Below are positions 33,040 through 41,815 of a stretch of DNA of 64,000 nt, piece by piece (position 1 is the first letter of the stretch; each line of letters starts with the position of its first letter). The stretch comes from Bradyrhizobium sp. 4 (GTDB lineage Bacteria > Pseudomonadota > Alphaproteobacteria > Rhizobiales > Xanthobacteraceae). The DNA is taken from the NCBI RefSeq assembly GCF_023100905.1, contig NZ_CP064686.1:4278001-4342000 (forward strand), in the 5' to 3' direction. The position numbers and the translations under genes were made by a program. A model generated the notes under the pieces. It was not told the origin of the DNA, did no database searches, and was given only the letters and a program-made list of their open reading frames with translations.

Positions 33040-34542
33040 ATGCGAGAGGATCGTTCGCCTATCCTGGAACTGCAGGGCATCACGAAGAGCTTCGGCGGCG
33101 TCGAGGCGCTTCGTGGTGTCGACTTTGCGCTTCTCCCCGGCGAGATCCATGGTCTCGTCGGCGAGAACGGCGCGGGAAAAAGCACGCTGATGAAGATCAT
33201 CGCCGGCGTGCACACCGAATTCTCCGGCCGCTTCCTGATCGACGGACAGGAGACGCATTTCCGCTCGGCCCGCGACGCCCACAGCGCCGGCATCGCCATG
33301 GTGCACCAGGAGCTGTCCGTCGCGCCCGACCTCACGGTCGCCGAGAACGTGTTCCTGGGCAACCAGCCGACCAACCAGCTCGGTCTGGTGCAGTGGCGGC
33401 GGATGGCGCGCGAGGCGGGCGAGCAGCTCGCCCGCTTCGGCATCGACGTCGATCCGATGAGCAGGCTCGGCGATCTCCCGATCGGGCTGCAGCAGCTGAT
33501 CGAGATCGCGCGCGTGCTGTTCTCCGGCGCGCGCATCGTCATCCTGGACGAACCGACCTCCGCCCTCTCCCCACCCGAAGTCGAGCGACTGTTCGCGACG
33601 CTGCGGCGGCTGCGCGAGGAAGGCACGGCGATCGTCTTCATCTCGCATTTCATCGAGGACATCTTGCGCGTCTCCGACACGGTGACCGTGTTCCGCAACG
33701 GACGGAAGGTCGCGGAGACGGCAAGTGCCGCCACCAGCAAGGGCGCGCTGATCGAGGCCATGATCGGCCGCGGCGGCGAAGCGCTCGAGCACAGCTATAG
33801 CGACGATCTGATGCTGCCGCAGCCGAACGACAGCTCGGTGGTCCTGAAGGTCGACCAGCTGTCGCTGGCCCGCAGCCTGAAGGACATCTCCTTCGAGGCC
33901 CGTGCCGGCGAAGTGCTCGGCATCTACGGCTTCATGGGCTGCGGCCAGCAGGAGCTGTCGCGCATCTTGTTCGGCAAGCTGAAGCCGGACGGCGGCACGC
34001 TCGCGGTCGAGGGCAAGCCCAAGACGTTTGCCAGCACGGCAGCGGCGCGGCGCGCCGGCGTGGCGCTGGTGCCGGAGAGCCGGCGCGCAATGCTGTTTCA
34101 CCAGGAGCCGGTTTACAAGAACATCTCGATCAGCATTCTCGATCGCATCTCGGCGTTGCTGCTCAAGCCGGCGCAGGAGCGCGACATTGCCCAGCGCCAG
34201 GTCGAGCAGCTCCAGATCAGGCCGCCGGTGGTCGGGCTCGATCTCGGCATGCTCTCCGGCGGCAATCAGCAGAAGGTCGCGCTGGCGAAATGGCTGACCT
34301 ATCCGCCCAAACTCCTGGTGCTGTGCGAACCGACCCGCGGCATGGATGTCGGTGCCAAGAACGACGTCATCAACATCGTCCGCGATCTCCGCGCCAAAGG
34401 GCTTGCGATCATCGTGCTCTCGACCGAGCCGGAAACGGTGCTGTCGCTGGCCGACCGCATCCTCGTGCTCAAGCGCGGCGCATTGGTGCGCGAATTCAAG
34501 AACGAGCCGGTCAGCAAGGACCGCCTGCTGGAAGCGGCGTGA
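33040..34542 (+). CDS. Sugar ABC transporter ATPase (RbsA/MglA type, two ABC domains)
   Basis: 500 residues with two fused ABC domains. First: Walker A GENGAGKSTLMKII, signature-like LPIGLQQLIEIARVL (degenerate), Walker B IVILDEPTSALSP. Second: atypical Walker A region YGFMGCGQQELSRILFG, signature LSGGNQQKVALAKWL, Walker B LLVLCEPTRGMDVG. This asymmetry is normal for RbsA/MglA proteins. Sits between the binding protein and permease; stop TGA overlaps a possible GTG of the permease frame. Confidence 0.94.
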   Translation: MREDRSPILELQGITKSFGGVEALRGVDFALLPGEIHGLVGENGAGKSTLMKIIAGVHTEFSGRFLIDGQETHFRSARDAHSAGIAMVHQELSVAPDLTVAENVFLGNQPTNQLGLVQWRRMAREAGEQLARFGIDVDPMSRLGDLPIGLQQLIEIARVLFSGARIVILDEPTSALSPPEVERLFATLRRLREEGTAIVFISHFIEDILRVSDTVTVFRNGRKVAETASAATSKGALIEAMIGRGGEALEHSYSDDLMLPQPNDSSVVLKVDQLSLARSLKDISFEARAGEVLGIYGFMGCGQQELSRILFGKLKPDGGTLAVEGKPKTFASTAAARRAGVALVPESRRAMLFHQEPVYKNISISILDRISALLLKPAQERDIAQRQVEQLQIRPPVVGLDLGMLSGGNQQKVALAKWLTYPPKLLVLCEPTRGMDVGAKNDVINIVRDLRAKGLAIIVLSTEPETVLSLADRILVLKRGALVREFKNEPVSKDRLLEAA

Positions 34543-34556
34543 CGGAGAAGCACACC

Positions 34557-35582
34557 ATGGCGAGCAGTGACACGGCTTTGGCGGGGCAGCGGGCGCGAGG
34601 CTTAGCTCCGTTCCTGCGCTCGCAGATGCGCAACATCGCTCCGTTCCTGACGCTGATCTTTCTGTCCGGCTTCTTTGCGCTGGCCAGTCCCTCCTTCGCC
34701 ACGCTGGACAATCTCGGCAACATCCTGACCCAGGTCTCGGTCACGGGAATCATCGCCGTCGGCCTCACCTTCGTGATTCTCTGCGCGGAGATCGACCTCT
34801 CGATTGCCAGCATCGCCAACGTCACCGGCATCGCGGTCGCCTACTTCACGCTCCAGGAATCCTACGTCAACATTCCCAACATTCCCCTGCCCGGCGCGGC
34901 GGCGATCCTGCTGGCCATTTTGCTCTGCGCGTTCCTCGGTCTCGTCAATGCACTGGGACTGACCGTGATCGGCATCCCTTCCTTCATCATGACCTTGGCG
35001 ATGATGCAGATCGCGGCCGGAATCTCGGCGCTGCTGGTGCGCGGCCAGATCGCCTACAAGGTGCCCGGCGTGATCACCACGCTCGGCTCCGGATCGATCG
35101 GCGGCATCCCATGGATCGTCATCGTCGCCGCGATCATGCTGCTCTTGGGACATCTGGTGCTGACCTACACGCGCTTTGGCCGCTACGTCTACATGGTCGG
35201 CGGCAACCGCGAGGCGGCCGAATATTCCGGCCTCAACGTCAAGCTCATCCTCGGCGCAGTCATGGTGATCTCGGCGGTGTGCTCCGGTATCGGCGGCATG
35301 CTCGGTGTGGCGCATTTCGGCAGCGCGCAGCAGAACGAGTTCGATACCTATCTGCTCGACTCCATCGCCGCCGTCGTGGTCGGCGGCACCAGCCTGTTCG
35401 GCGGTCGCGGCGGCATCGGCAACACCATCGTCGGGCTCTTCGTCCTCGGTGTCCTCAATAACGGCCTTGACCACGTCAACATCGACAGCTTCCTGAAAAT
35501 CCTGATCCGCGGCCTGATCCTGCTGGCGGCGCTGGTCATCAACGTCTATGCGCAGCGGCTGAGGGAGAAAGCGGTGGAATAG
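34557..35582 (+). CDS. Sugar ABC transporter permease (RbsC/BPD_transp_2 type)
   Basis: 341 residues from the ATG at 34557 with GGAG eight bases upstream; a GTG at 34539 would add six. About nine to ten membrane helices, with the family segments IAVGLTFVILCAEIDLSIAS, TVIGIPSFIMTLAMMQIAAG and VVVGGTSLFGGRGGIGNTIV. The EAA-like cytoplasmic motif is in GGNREAAEYSGLNVKLI. Completes a three-gene importer. A repeat-rich non-coding stretch follows. Confidence 0.94.
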   Translation: MASSDTALAGQRARGLAPFLRSQMRNIAPFLTLIFLSGFFALASPSFATLDNLGNILTQVSVTGIIAVGLTFVILCAEIDLSIASIANVTGIAVAYFTLQESYVNIPNIPLPGAAAILLAILLCAFLGLVNALGLTVIGIPSFIMTLAMMQIAAGISALLVRGQIAYKVPGVITTLGSGSIGGIPWIVIVAAIMLLLGHLVLTYTRFGRYVYMVGGNREAAEYSGLNVKLILGAVMVISAVCSGIGGMLGVAHFGSAQQNEFDTYLLDSIAAVVVGGTSLFGGRGGIGNTIVGLFVLGVLNNGLDHVNIDSFLKILIRGLILLAALVINVYAQRLREKAVE

Positions 35583-35605
35583 CCACCCCTCAAAACAAAA
35601 AGCGC

Positions 35606-35628
35606 GAAAACAACCCCATGCACAGTAG
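35606..35628 (+). repeat. 23-bp dispersed repeat, copy B
   Basis: Exact reverse complement of 21972-21994; both copies flank the 3' end of a gene cluster. Only two copies were found in this window by eye. Confidence 0.8.
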
Positions 35629-35755
35629 ATACTGTGAGGGAATTCAACGAGTTATAAAATCCGAAATTGCGATGATGCGACCGCAGCGACGGTTTGACTC
35701 GTCGGGCAAAACAGGAGCAGGATGTCACGATGGCGCTTGCTCCGGTGCCTCCCCT

Positions 35756-35835
35756 CGTCATTGCGAGCGCAGCGAAGCAATCCAGACTGCCGCCGCGGAA
35801 CGATTCTGGATTGTTTCGCTGCGCTCGCAATGACG
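35756..35835. repeat. Long-arm palindromic repeat (Bradyrhizobium intergenic type)
   Basis: 31-bp arms (35756-35786 and 35805-35835) with one mismatch and an 18-base loop. Arms begin cgtcattgcgagcgcagcg. Such gtcattgcgagc...gctcgcaatgac elements are a frequent intergenic palindrome in Bradyrhizobium-like genomes. It may act as a bidirectional transcription stop between the convergent genes. Confidence 0.85.
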
Positions 35836-35891
35836 GTGGGCAACAGAGGCAATCCCAAGATCACCTCGATCGCGGAGCATGAGACCGCCGC

Positions 35892-36596
35892 CTAGCTCTC
35901 CGCCTTCTCATCCGGCGCAAGCCGCGAGAACCGGAAATTGCAGTGGCTCGCACCGCCCGCGAGCGTCTGCGCCCTCTCCAGGTGGATGCCTCGCGCTGCG
36001 TAGGCGACGAAATCGAGCCCGCAAATATTCGGCAGGATGTCCTTGTCGCCATGGCGCGCCGCCAGCTTGCAGAAGCCGCAAGCCTTGTAGTTGATGCCGA
36101 ATTCAAAACTGTCACCCGTATCAGGCTCGACGAAATCGTAGACGAAATCTTCCGGAAACTCGGTCTGATGGCTTTCGGTCGCGCTTCTTGCCGCCTGCTC
36201 GCGCAGCAAGGCCAGGTTCTCCGGCGACATGAACTGACGACCCGAGGCGAGACGATCCGCTTCCGACACGGTGAGCAATTGCGCCTTGTAGGTTTCCCGC
36301 TCGATCTCGCCGATCACAGGCACTGGGACGCCGTGGCGTCGCAACACCCGGCTGATCGCCGTGAAGCCCATGAGACGCATGAAGAAATCGCTCATGCGGC
36401 TCGCCGCGCCGCCGACATAGGGCATCTGGGTGAGCACGATGTCGAATTCGTCCATCACTTCCTGCCTGATCCCGTCGATCCCGGAAAGCTGCGCGCGCTC
36501 GCGCAACATCGCTTCGGCCAGGTCGAGCCGATCGCGCATGGCGGCCTCCATTGCACCGCGATGCGCCTCGTAAAACGGATGGATGATGTCAGCCAT
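35892..36596 (-). CDS. L-2-amino-thiazoline-4-carboxylate hydrolase-like protein
   Basis: 234 residues. The C-terminal two thirds match the ATC-hydrolase-type family: DFVYDFVEPDTGDSFEFGIN, YKACGFCKLAARHGDKDILP, NICGLDFVAYAARGIHLERA, TLAGGASHCNFRFSRL, with conserved Cys residues in ACGFC and ICGLD and a Cys near HCNF. The first 90 residues are helical (EVMDEFDIVLTQMPYVGG). The biochemical reaction in this organism is unknown. It follows ridA by 42 bases on the same strand and probably shares its transcript. Confidence 0.8.
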   Translation of the reverse strand: MADIIHPFYEAHRGAMEAAMRDRLDLAEAMLRERAQLSGIDGIRQEVMDEFDIVLTQMPYVGGAASRMSDFFMRLMGFTAISRVLRRHGVPVPVIGEIERETYKAQLLTVSEADRLASGRQFMSPENLALLREQAARSATESHQTEFPEDFVYDFVEPDTGDSFEFGINYKACGFCKLAARHGDKDILPNICGLDFVAYAARGIHLERAQTLAGGASHCNFRFSRLAPDEKAES

Positions 36597-36638
36597 AGAG
36601 CACCTGATATGATTGGTTCATTGCAATGTCGGCGGGTT

Positions 36639-37031
36639 TCATTCGGCGGCGATCGCCTCGATCTCCAGCAGCCATTTGCTGTCGACGGTCTCGACGATCA
36701 CGACCGTCAGCGCGGGCTGATGTTCGCCCAGCATCGCGCGACGAATGGAGCGGTTGGTCACGAGTTGATTGCGGTCGGTCAGGAACGTGTTGACCTTGAC
36801 CAGATGCGCGATGCCGAGGCCGGCGGCGGCGAGCACCTCGATCACGTTGCGCCAGGCCTGCTCGCACTGCGCCTCAAAACCGTCAGGGACGGCGCCGTCG
36901 GTCGTCTCAGGCACCTGGCCGCTGATGAACAACAGGCGGCGATGCTGCGTCAGTTCAAGCCCCATGCTGTAGCCGCCGGCGGGCGCGTGGACCGTTGCGG
37001 GATTGTGGCTGACGATGTGAGCTGGCGGCAT
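36639..37031 (-). CDS. RidA family protein (enamine/imine deaminase-like)
   Basis: 130 residues from the ATG at 37031 (MPPAHIVSHNPATVHAPAGG). Typical YjgF/RidA trimer fold: LLFISGQVPETTDGAVPDGF, QCEQAWRNVIEVLAAAGLGI, LVKVNTFLTDRNQL, and the terminal ETVDSKWLLEIEAIAAE. The conserved Arg of the canonical RidA active site in xxR-x-x-V is replaced by a Lys-rich/His context that I cannot align securely, so activity on 2-aminoacrylate is uncertain. Divergent from a LysR regulator 128 bases away, which may control it. Confidence 0.88.
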   Translation of the reverse strand: MPPAHIVSHNPATVHAPAGGYSMGLELTQHRRLLFISGQVPETTDGAVPDGFEAQCEQAWRNVIEVLAAAGLGIAHLVKVNTFLTDRNQLVTNRSIRRAMLGEHQPALTVVIVETVDSKWLLEIEAIAAE

Positions 37032-37159
37032 GGGGTTTCTCCGGATTGCGGGCTGACCGTAGCCGGCGCCATCACCGCTTCGCAAAGCATCATTGCTGCG
37101 GTTCAACGCAAGAAAATCTATTGCAAGGCCGCAGCCCATCGGTGTCAAAATGGAGCCCG

Positions 37160-37783
37160 ATGACCTACGCCCTTCCCCCACTCAACGCGCTCCGCGCCTT
37201 CGAGGCCGCCGCCCGGCATCTCAGTTTCAAGCTGGCCGCATACGAGCTGCACGTGACCCCCGCCGCCGTGGGGCAGCAGGTGAAAGCGCTGGAGGCGCGC
37301 CTCGGCGTGCAGCTGTTCGAGCGGCTGCACAAGCAGCTCATCCTCACCGCGGCCGGTCAGGCCTATCTGCCCGGGGTCTCCGAAGGCTTTCGCCACATCG
37401 CGGAGGCGACCTCGCACTTGAGACCGGCAGGTGCGGTGCTGCTGCAATTGGGCGTCCATGGCAGCTTCGACCTCCGCCGCCTCGATCTGGCGGCGTTTCG
37501 CAGCACGCATGCGGAGATCGGCTTGCGGGTGCTGCATCCGGCCGGCCTGCAGGAATTGCTCGAGGGCAAGGTCGACCTGCTGATCGCCCGAGGTCTGGGC
37601 CACCATCCGGGCTATCGCTGCGACCGGCTCGATGAGGGATCGGGTCTCGGTGACTGGCTGGTTGCGCCTGAAGGCACCGCGGATTGTCCGGAGGTCGTCA
37701 GTTTTCGCGTGTGGTTGCGCGCCCTGCCGGCCGAGAACTCAGTAGCTAATCGCCGCCCTCGTCTGGTCGGCAGCAGACGATAA
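37160..37783 (+). CDS. LysR-type regulator (GcvA-like) with internally deleted effector domain
   Basis: 207 residues from the ATG at 37160; LysR proteins usually have about 300. The winged-helix HTH is intact (LPPLNALRAFEAAARHLSFK, then LAAYELHVTPAAVGQQVKAL, FERLHKQLILTAAGQ). The effector domain starts normally (LLQLGVHGSFDLRRLDLAAF, LLEGKVDLLIARGLGHHPGY). It then jumps from CDRLDEG to DWLVAPEGTADCPEVVSFRV, the usual C-terminal segment, so roughly 90 residues in the middle are missing without a frameshift. DNA binding may persist while ligand response is lost. Divergent from ridA. Confidence 0.8.
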   Translation: MTYALPPLNALRAFEAAARHLSFKLAAYELHVTPAAVGQQVKALEARLGVQLFERLHKQLILTAAGQAYLPGVSEGFRHIAEATSHLRPAGAVLLQLGVHGSFDLRRLDLAAFRSTHAEIGLRVLHPAGLQELLEGKVDLLIARGLGHHPGYRCDRLDEGSGLGDWLVAPEGTADCPEVVSFRVWLRALPAENSVANRRPRLVGSRR

Positions 37784-38000
37784 GCTTGACCGGAACCTCA
37801 ACAACCGTTGCCGGGACCAGGTTTTGAAACGTCGGGCGAAAACAGAGCACGATTTCATTATGGCGCGGGTGCCTGTGTAGACCCGTCATCCTGAGGTGCG
37901 AGCCTTGCGTGCAACGCATCGCAAGGTGAACCTCGAAGGATCAACGGCCGAGACACAGCCGGGCCGTCGCCCTTCGAGGGCCGCTGAAGAAGCGGCCACC
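37784..38000. other. Intergenic stretch with composite repeat
   Basis: About 215 bases downstream of the LysR gene and of the convergent ABC ATPase. The module cgtcgggcgaaaacag near 37831 resembles the one near 35700, and a complex palindrome begins at 37885. No gene is supported here. Confidence 0.65.

Positions 38001-38010
<10 letters not shown>
37885..38010. repeat. Complex palindromic repeat overlapping the end of the ABC ATPase gene
   Basis: Outer arms gtcatcctgaggtg (37885-37898) and cacctcagggtgac (37997-38010), 13 of 14 complementary. Nested inner arms are built around cctcgaagga and cccttcgagg. The ATPase stop codon (38001-38003) lies in the right arm, so the repeat supplies the last codons of that gene. 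Confidence 0.75.
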
Positions 38011-39036
<1,026 letters not shown>

Positions 39037-39044
<8 letters not shown>

Positions 39045-40017
39045 GGTGGTGACACCTGACCAGACCGCCGGCCTCCAGAAAATCCGCTCCCGGCGCGACT
39101 GTCCGGCAAATATCGGTCGCCTGGGCGCAACGCGGATTGAACCGGCAGCCGTCGGGGAAATTCGTGATGGCCGGGACCACACCTGCGATCTCCGTCAGCC
39201 GTGTGCGGCCAAGCGCGGCGCGACTGCCGAGCCGCGGCAGCGAGGCGACCAGGCCTCGCGTATAGGGGTGCGAGGGTGCCCGGAAAATATCAGCCGAGCC
39301 GCGCTCCTCGACAATGCGGCCGGCATACATCACGGCCACGCGGCGACAGACATTGGCGACCAGCCCGAGATCGTGGCTGATCATCAGGATCGCGGTTCCC
39401 CGCTCGGCGCATAAATTCCGCATCAGTTCGATGATTTCGGCTTGCACGGTGACGTCGAGGGCCGTTGTCGGTTCGTCGGCGATCAGGAGATCCGGACCGC
39501 AGGCGAGCGCGATGGCGATCATCACGCGCTGGCGCATGCCACCGGACAGCTGGTGCGGGTAGTCCTTCACGCGCCGCTCGGGCGCGGGAACGCGGACGCT
39601 CGCCAGCGCCTCGACCGCTAGCCTGTCGGCTTCCCGCCAGCTCTTGCCCTTGTGCAGCACGAACATCTCGGCGATCTGCCGGCCCACCGGCGAGACCGGG
39701 TTCAGCGCCGTCATCGGCTCCTGGAAGATCATGGCGATGCGATTGCCGCGCAGCTCCCGTTGCCTGGCCGCTGAAAGGTGCTGGATCTCCCGCCCCTCAA
39801 ACCGGATGACGCCGCCGCCGATCGACAACGGCTGCCGCAACAGGCCGATCAAGGCGAGCGCCGTGATGCTCTTGCCGCAGCCGGATTCGCCGACCAGGCC
39901 GAAGGTCTCGCCGCGATCGATGCGGAATGAAATGCCCTCGGCCGCCGCAACGCGCCGCGATCCATCATCGAGATCGATGCGCAAATCCTCGACCTCGATC
40001 AGCGGCGCGCCCGTCAT
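39037..40017 (-). CDS. Peptide/opine-type ABC transporter ATPase, DppD-like
   Basis: 326 residues from the ATG at 40017, overlapping the permease stop as ATGA. Walker A GLVGESGCGKSITALALIG, Q-loop FQEPMTALNPVSPVG, signature LSGGMRQRVMIAIAL, Walker B LLIADEPTTALDVTVQ, H-loop ISHDLGLVANV. The C-terminal cluster FPDGCRFNPRCAQATDIC is the oligopeptide-ABC motif. Pairs with the DppF-like ATPase to drive import. Confidence 0.93.
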
Positions 40018-40835
40018 GTGCGCCGGCTCCGCGATTGCGGATCGAGAATGTCGCGCAGTCCGTCGCCGAGCAGATTGAGGCCGAGCACCGTCAGGAAGAT
40101 GGCAAGGCCGGGAAACACCGAGAGCCACGGCGCCGTCGTGATCTGGTCGCGGGCGTCCGACAGCATGCTGCCCCAGCTCGGAAACGGCGGCCGGACGCCG
40201 AGGCCGAGAAACGACAATGCGGCTTCTGACAAGACCGCGCTGCCCATGCCGAGCGTGCCGATGACGACGATCGGCCCTAGCATGTTGGGCAGCAGCTGCG
40301 TGATCATGATGCGCAGATCGCCGTAGCCGAGCACGGTCGCGGCCTGCACATAGCCCTGGCTCCTCAGCGACAGCGCCGAGGCCCGCGCGATCCGGCACGT
40401 GAAGGACCAGTTGGTCAAACCGAGTGCGATCAGCAGGCTGGTGAGGCCGGGACCGAGCACCGCCATGATGGCCAGCGCGAAGATCAGGGATGGGATCGCG
40501 AGCATGAGATTGGTCAGGCCGTTGACGACATCGTCCCACCAGCCGCCCCAATAGCCGGCGCTCAGGCCCAGCGCCACGCCGATGACGCTGTTGATGAGCT
40601 GCGAGACGATGCCGACCGTCAGCGAAACGCGCGCGCCGTAGACGACGCGGGAATAGATGTCGCGGCCCTGGTCGTCGGTGCCGAACCACCAGGTCCAGCT
40701 CGGAGGCTCCTCCGCGTTGAGCAGATTGGCATCCAGGACGGGATCGGTATGCGCCAGCCAGGGCGCGAGCAGACCGACCAGGATTGCGAGCGCGAACAGC
40801 GCGCCACCGATGATGAGATTGGCGCGCAGCTTCAT
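40014..40835 (-). CDS. Peptide/opine-type ABC transporter permease, DppC-like
   Basis: 273 residues from the ATG at 40835. The first helix (LIIGGALFALAILVGLLAPW) is followed by the periplasmic segment and PSWTWWFGTDDQGRDIYSRV, the DppC hallmark. Five more helices; EAA loop QAATVLGYGDLRIMITQLLP. Ends LLGDGLRDILDPQSR, as expected. The frame continues upstream inside dppB-like sequence without meaning. Overlaps both neighbours by 4 bases. Confidence 0.94.
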   Translation of the reverse strand: MKLRANLIIGGALFALAILVGLLAPWLAHTDPVLDANLLNAEEPPSWTWWFGTDDQGRDIYSRVVYGARVSLTVGIVSQLINSVIGVALGLSAGYWGGWWDDVVNGLTNLMLAIPSLIFALAIMAVLGPGLTSLLIALGLTNWSFTCRIARASALSLRSQGYVQAATVLGYGDLRIMITQLLPNMLGPIVVIGTLGMGSAVLSEAALSFLGLGVRPPFPSWGSMLSDARDQITTAPWLSVFPGLAIFLTVLGLNLLGDGLRDILDPQSRSRRT

Positions 40836-41761
40836 GCGTATCGGATCCTGGGATCGATCACCCCATAGAGCACGTCGATCAGCAGATTGATCGCGAGAAA
40901 GGACAGCACCACGACAAGAATGGAGCCCTGGACGGCCGGAATGTCGCGCTGCAGGACACTGTCGACCAGCAGCGAGCCGATGCCCGGCCAGGAGTACAGT
41001 TTCTCGACCACGACCGCCTGCCCCATCAGCGCGCCGAACTGGAGGCCGACGGTGGTGAGAATGATGACGAGCGCGTTGCGCATCACATGCCACTTCACGA
41101 CCCGCGTCTCGCTCATGCCCTTGGAGCGCGCGGTGCGGACGAAATCCGCGGTCATGATCTCGAGGACCGCGGCGCGCGTGGTCCGGGCGAACAGCGCCAT
41201 CGGCGAGACGCCGAGCGTCACGGCCGGAAGGATCAGGTACTTCAGTCCGCCATCGCCATAGCCGAAACTCGGCAGCCAGCCGAGCTTCAACGCAAACAGA
41301 TACATCAGCACCAGTCCGAGCCAGAATTTGGCGATCGAAAGGCCTGACACCGCCACGACCATGGCCAGCGTGTCGACGATGCCTCCCGGCTTGAGCGCGG
41401 CGATGAAACCCAGGGGAACGCCGATCACGACAGAAAACGCCATGGCGGTGAAGATGAGCTGGAGCGTCGGCCATATCCGTTTGGCGATCATGAACGTCAC
41501 AGGCTCGCGCGTCCGGAACGAGGTGCCGAAATCGCCGGTCGCAAGCTTGGCGATGTAGGTGCCGAAGCGGACATAGACGGGATCGTCGAGCCCGAGTTGC
41601 TTCTTCATGCGCAGCTCGACCTGCGGATCGGCATCGTCGCTCATGGACGAGACGATGCTGCCGGGAGCGACGCTGAACAGCACGAACACCAGAGCCACCA
41701 CGGCGAGCACGGTCGGAATGGTCTGCAGCAGGCGGCGGAACAGGAACGAGAGCATCGGCAC
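40832..41761 (-). CDS. Peptide/opine-type ABC transporter permease, DppB-like
   Basis: 309 residues with six membrane helices and the DppB signature: FLFRRLLQTIPTVLAVVALV, ELRMKKQLGLDDPVYVRFGT, FGTSFRTREPV, EAA loop RTARSKGMSETRVVKWHVMR, terminal VDVLYGVIDPRIRYA-like end. An inner ATG at 41755 (MLSFLF) is an alternative start. It lies 54 bases downstream of the binding protein. Confidence 0.94.
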   Translation of the reverse strand: MPMLSFLFRRLLQTIPTVLAVVALVFVLFSVAPGSIVSSMSDDADPQVELRMKKQLGLDDPVYVRFGTYIAKLATGDFGTSFRTREPVTFMIAKRIWPTLQLIFTAMAFSVVIGVPLGFIAALKPGGIVDTLAMVVAVSGLSIAKFWLGLVLMYLFALKLGWLPSFGYGDGGLKYLILPAVTLGVSPMALFARTTRAAVLEIMTADFVRTARSKGMSETRVVKWHVMRNALVIILTTVGLQFGALMGQAVVVEKLYSWPGIGSLLVDSVLQRDIPAVQGSILVVVLSFLAINLLIDVLYGVIDPRIRYA

Positions 41762-41815
41762 TTTTCCTCTCCCCCTCCGTCGTTCATGGCGACGGAGGGA
41801 GCGCGAGAGCGTGTG

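Larger units (their letters stand above)
35583..35890. other. Repeat-rich intergenic stretch
   Basis: About 310 bases between the sugar permease and the convergent ATC-hydrolase-like gene. It contains the 23-bp dispersed repeat (35606-35628), the module cgtcgggcaaaacagg (near 35700) also seen near 37830, and a 31-bp-arm palindrome (35756-35835). No gene is supported; the short ORFs here are within repeats. Confidence 0.7.

Noticed and set aside
34539..34556. GTG start of the sugar permease overlapping the ATPase stop
   Set aside because: Possible by coupling, but the ATG at 34557 has GGAG at good spacing; left as an alternative.
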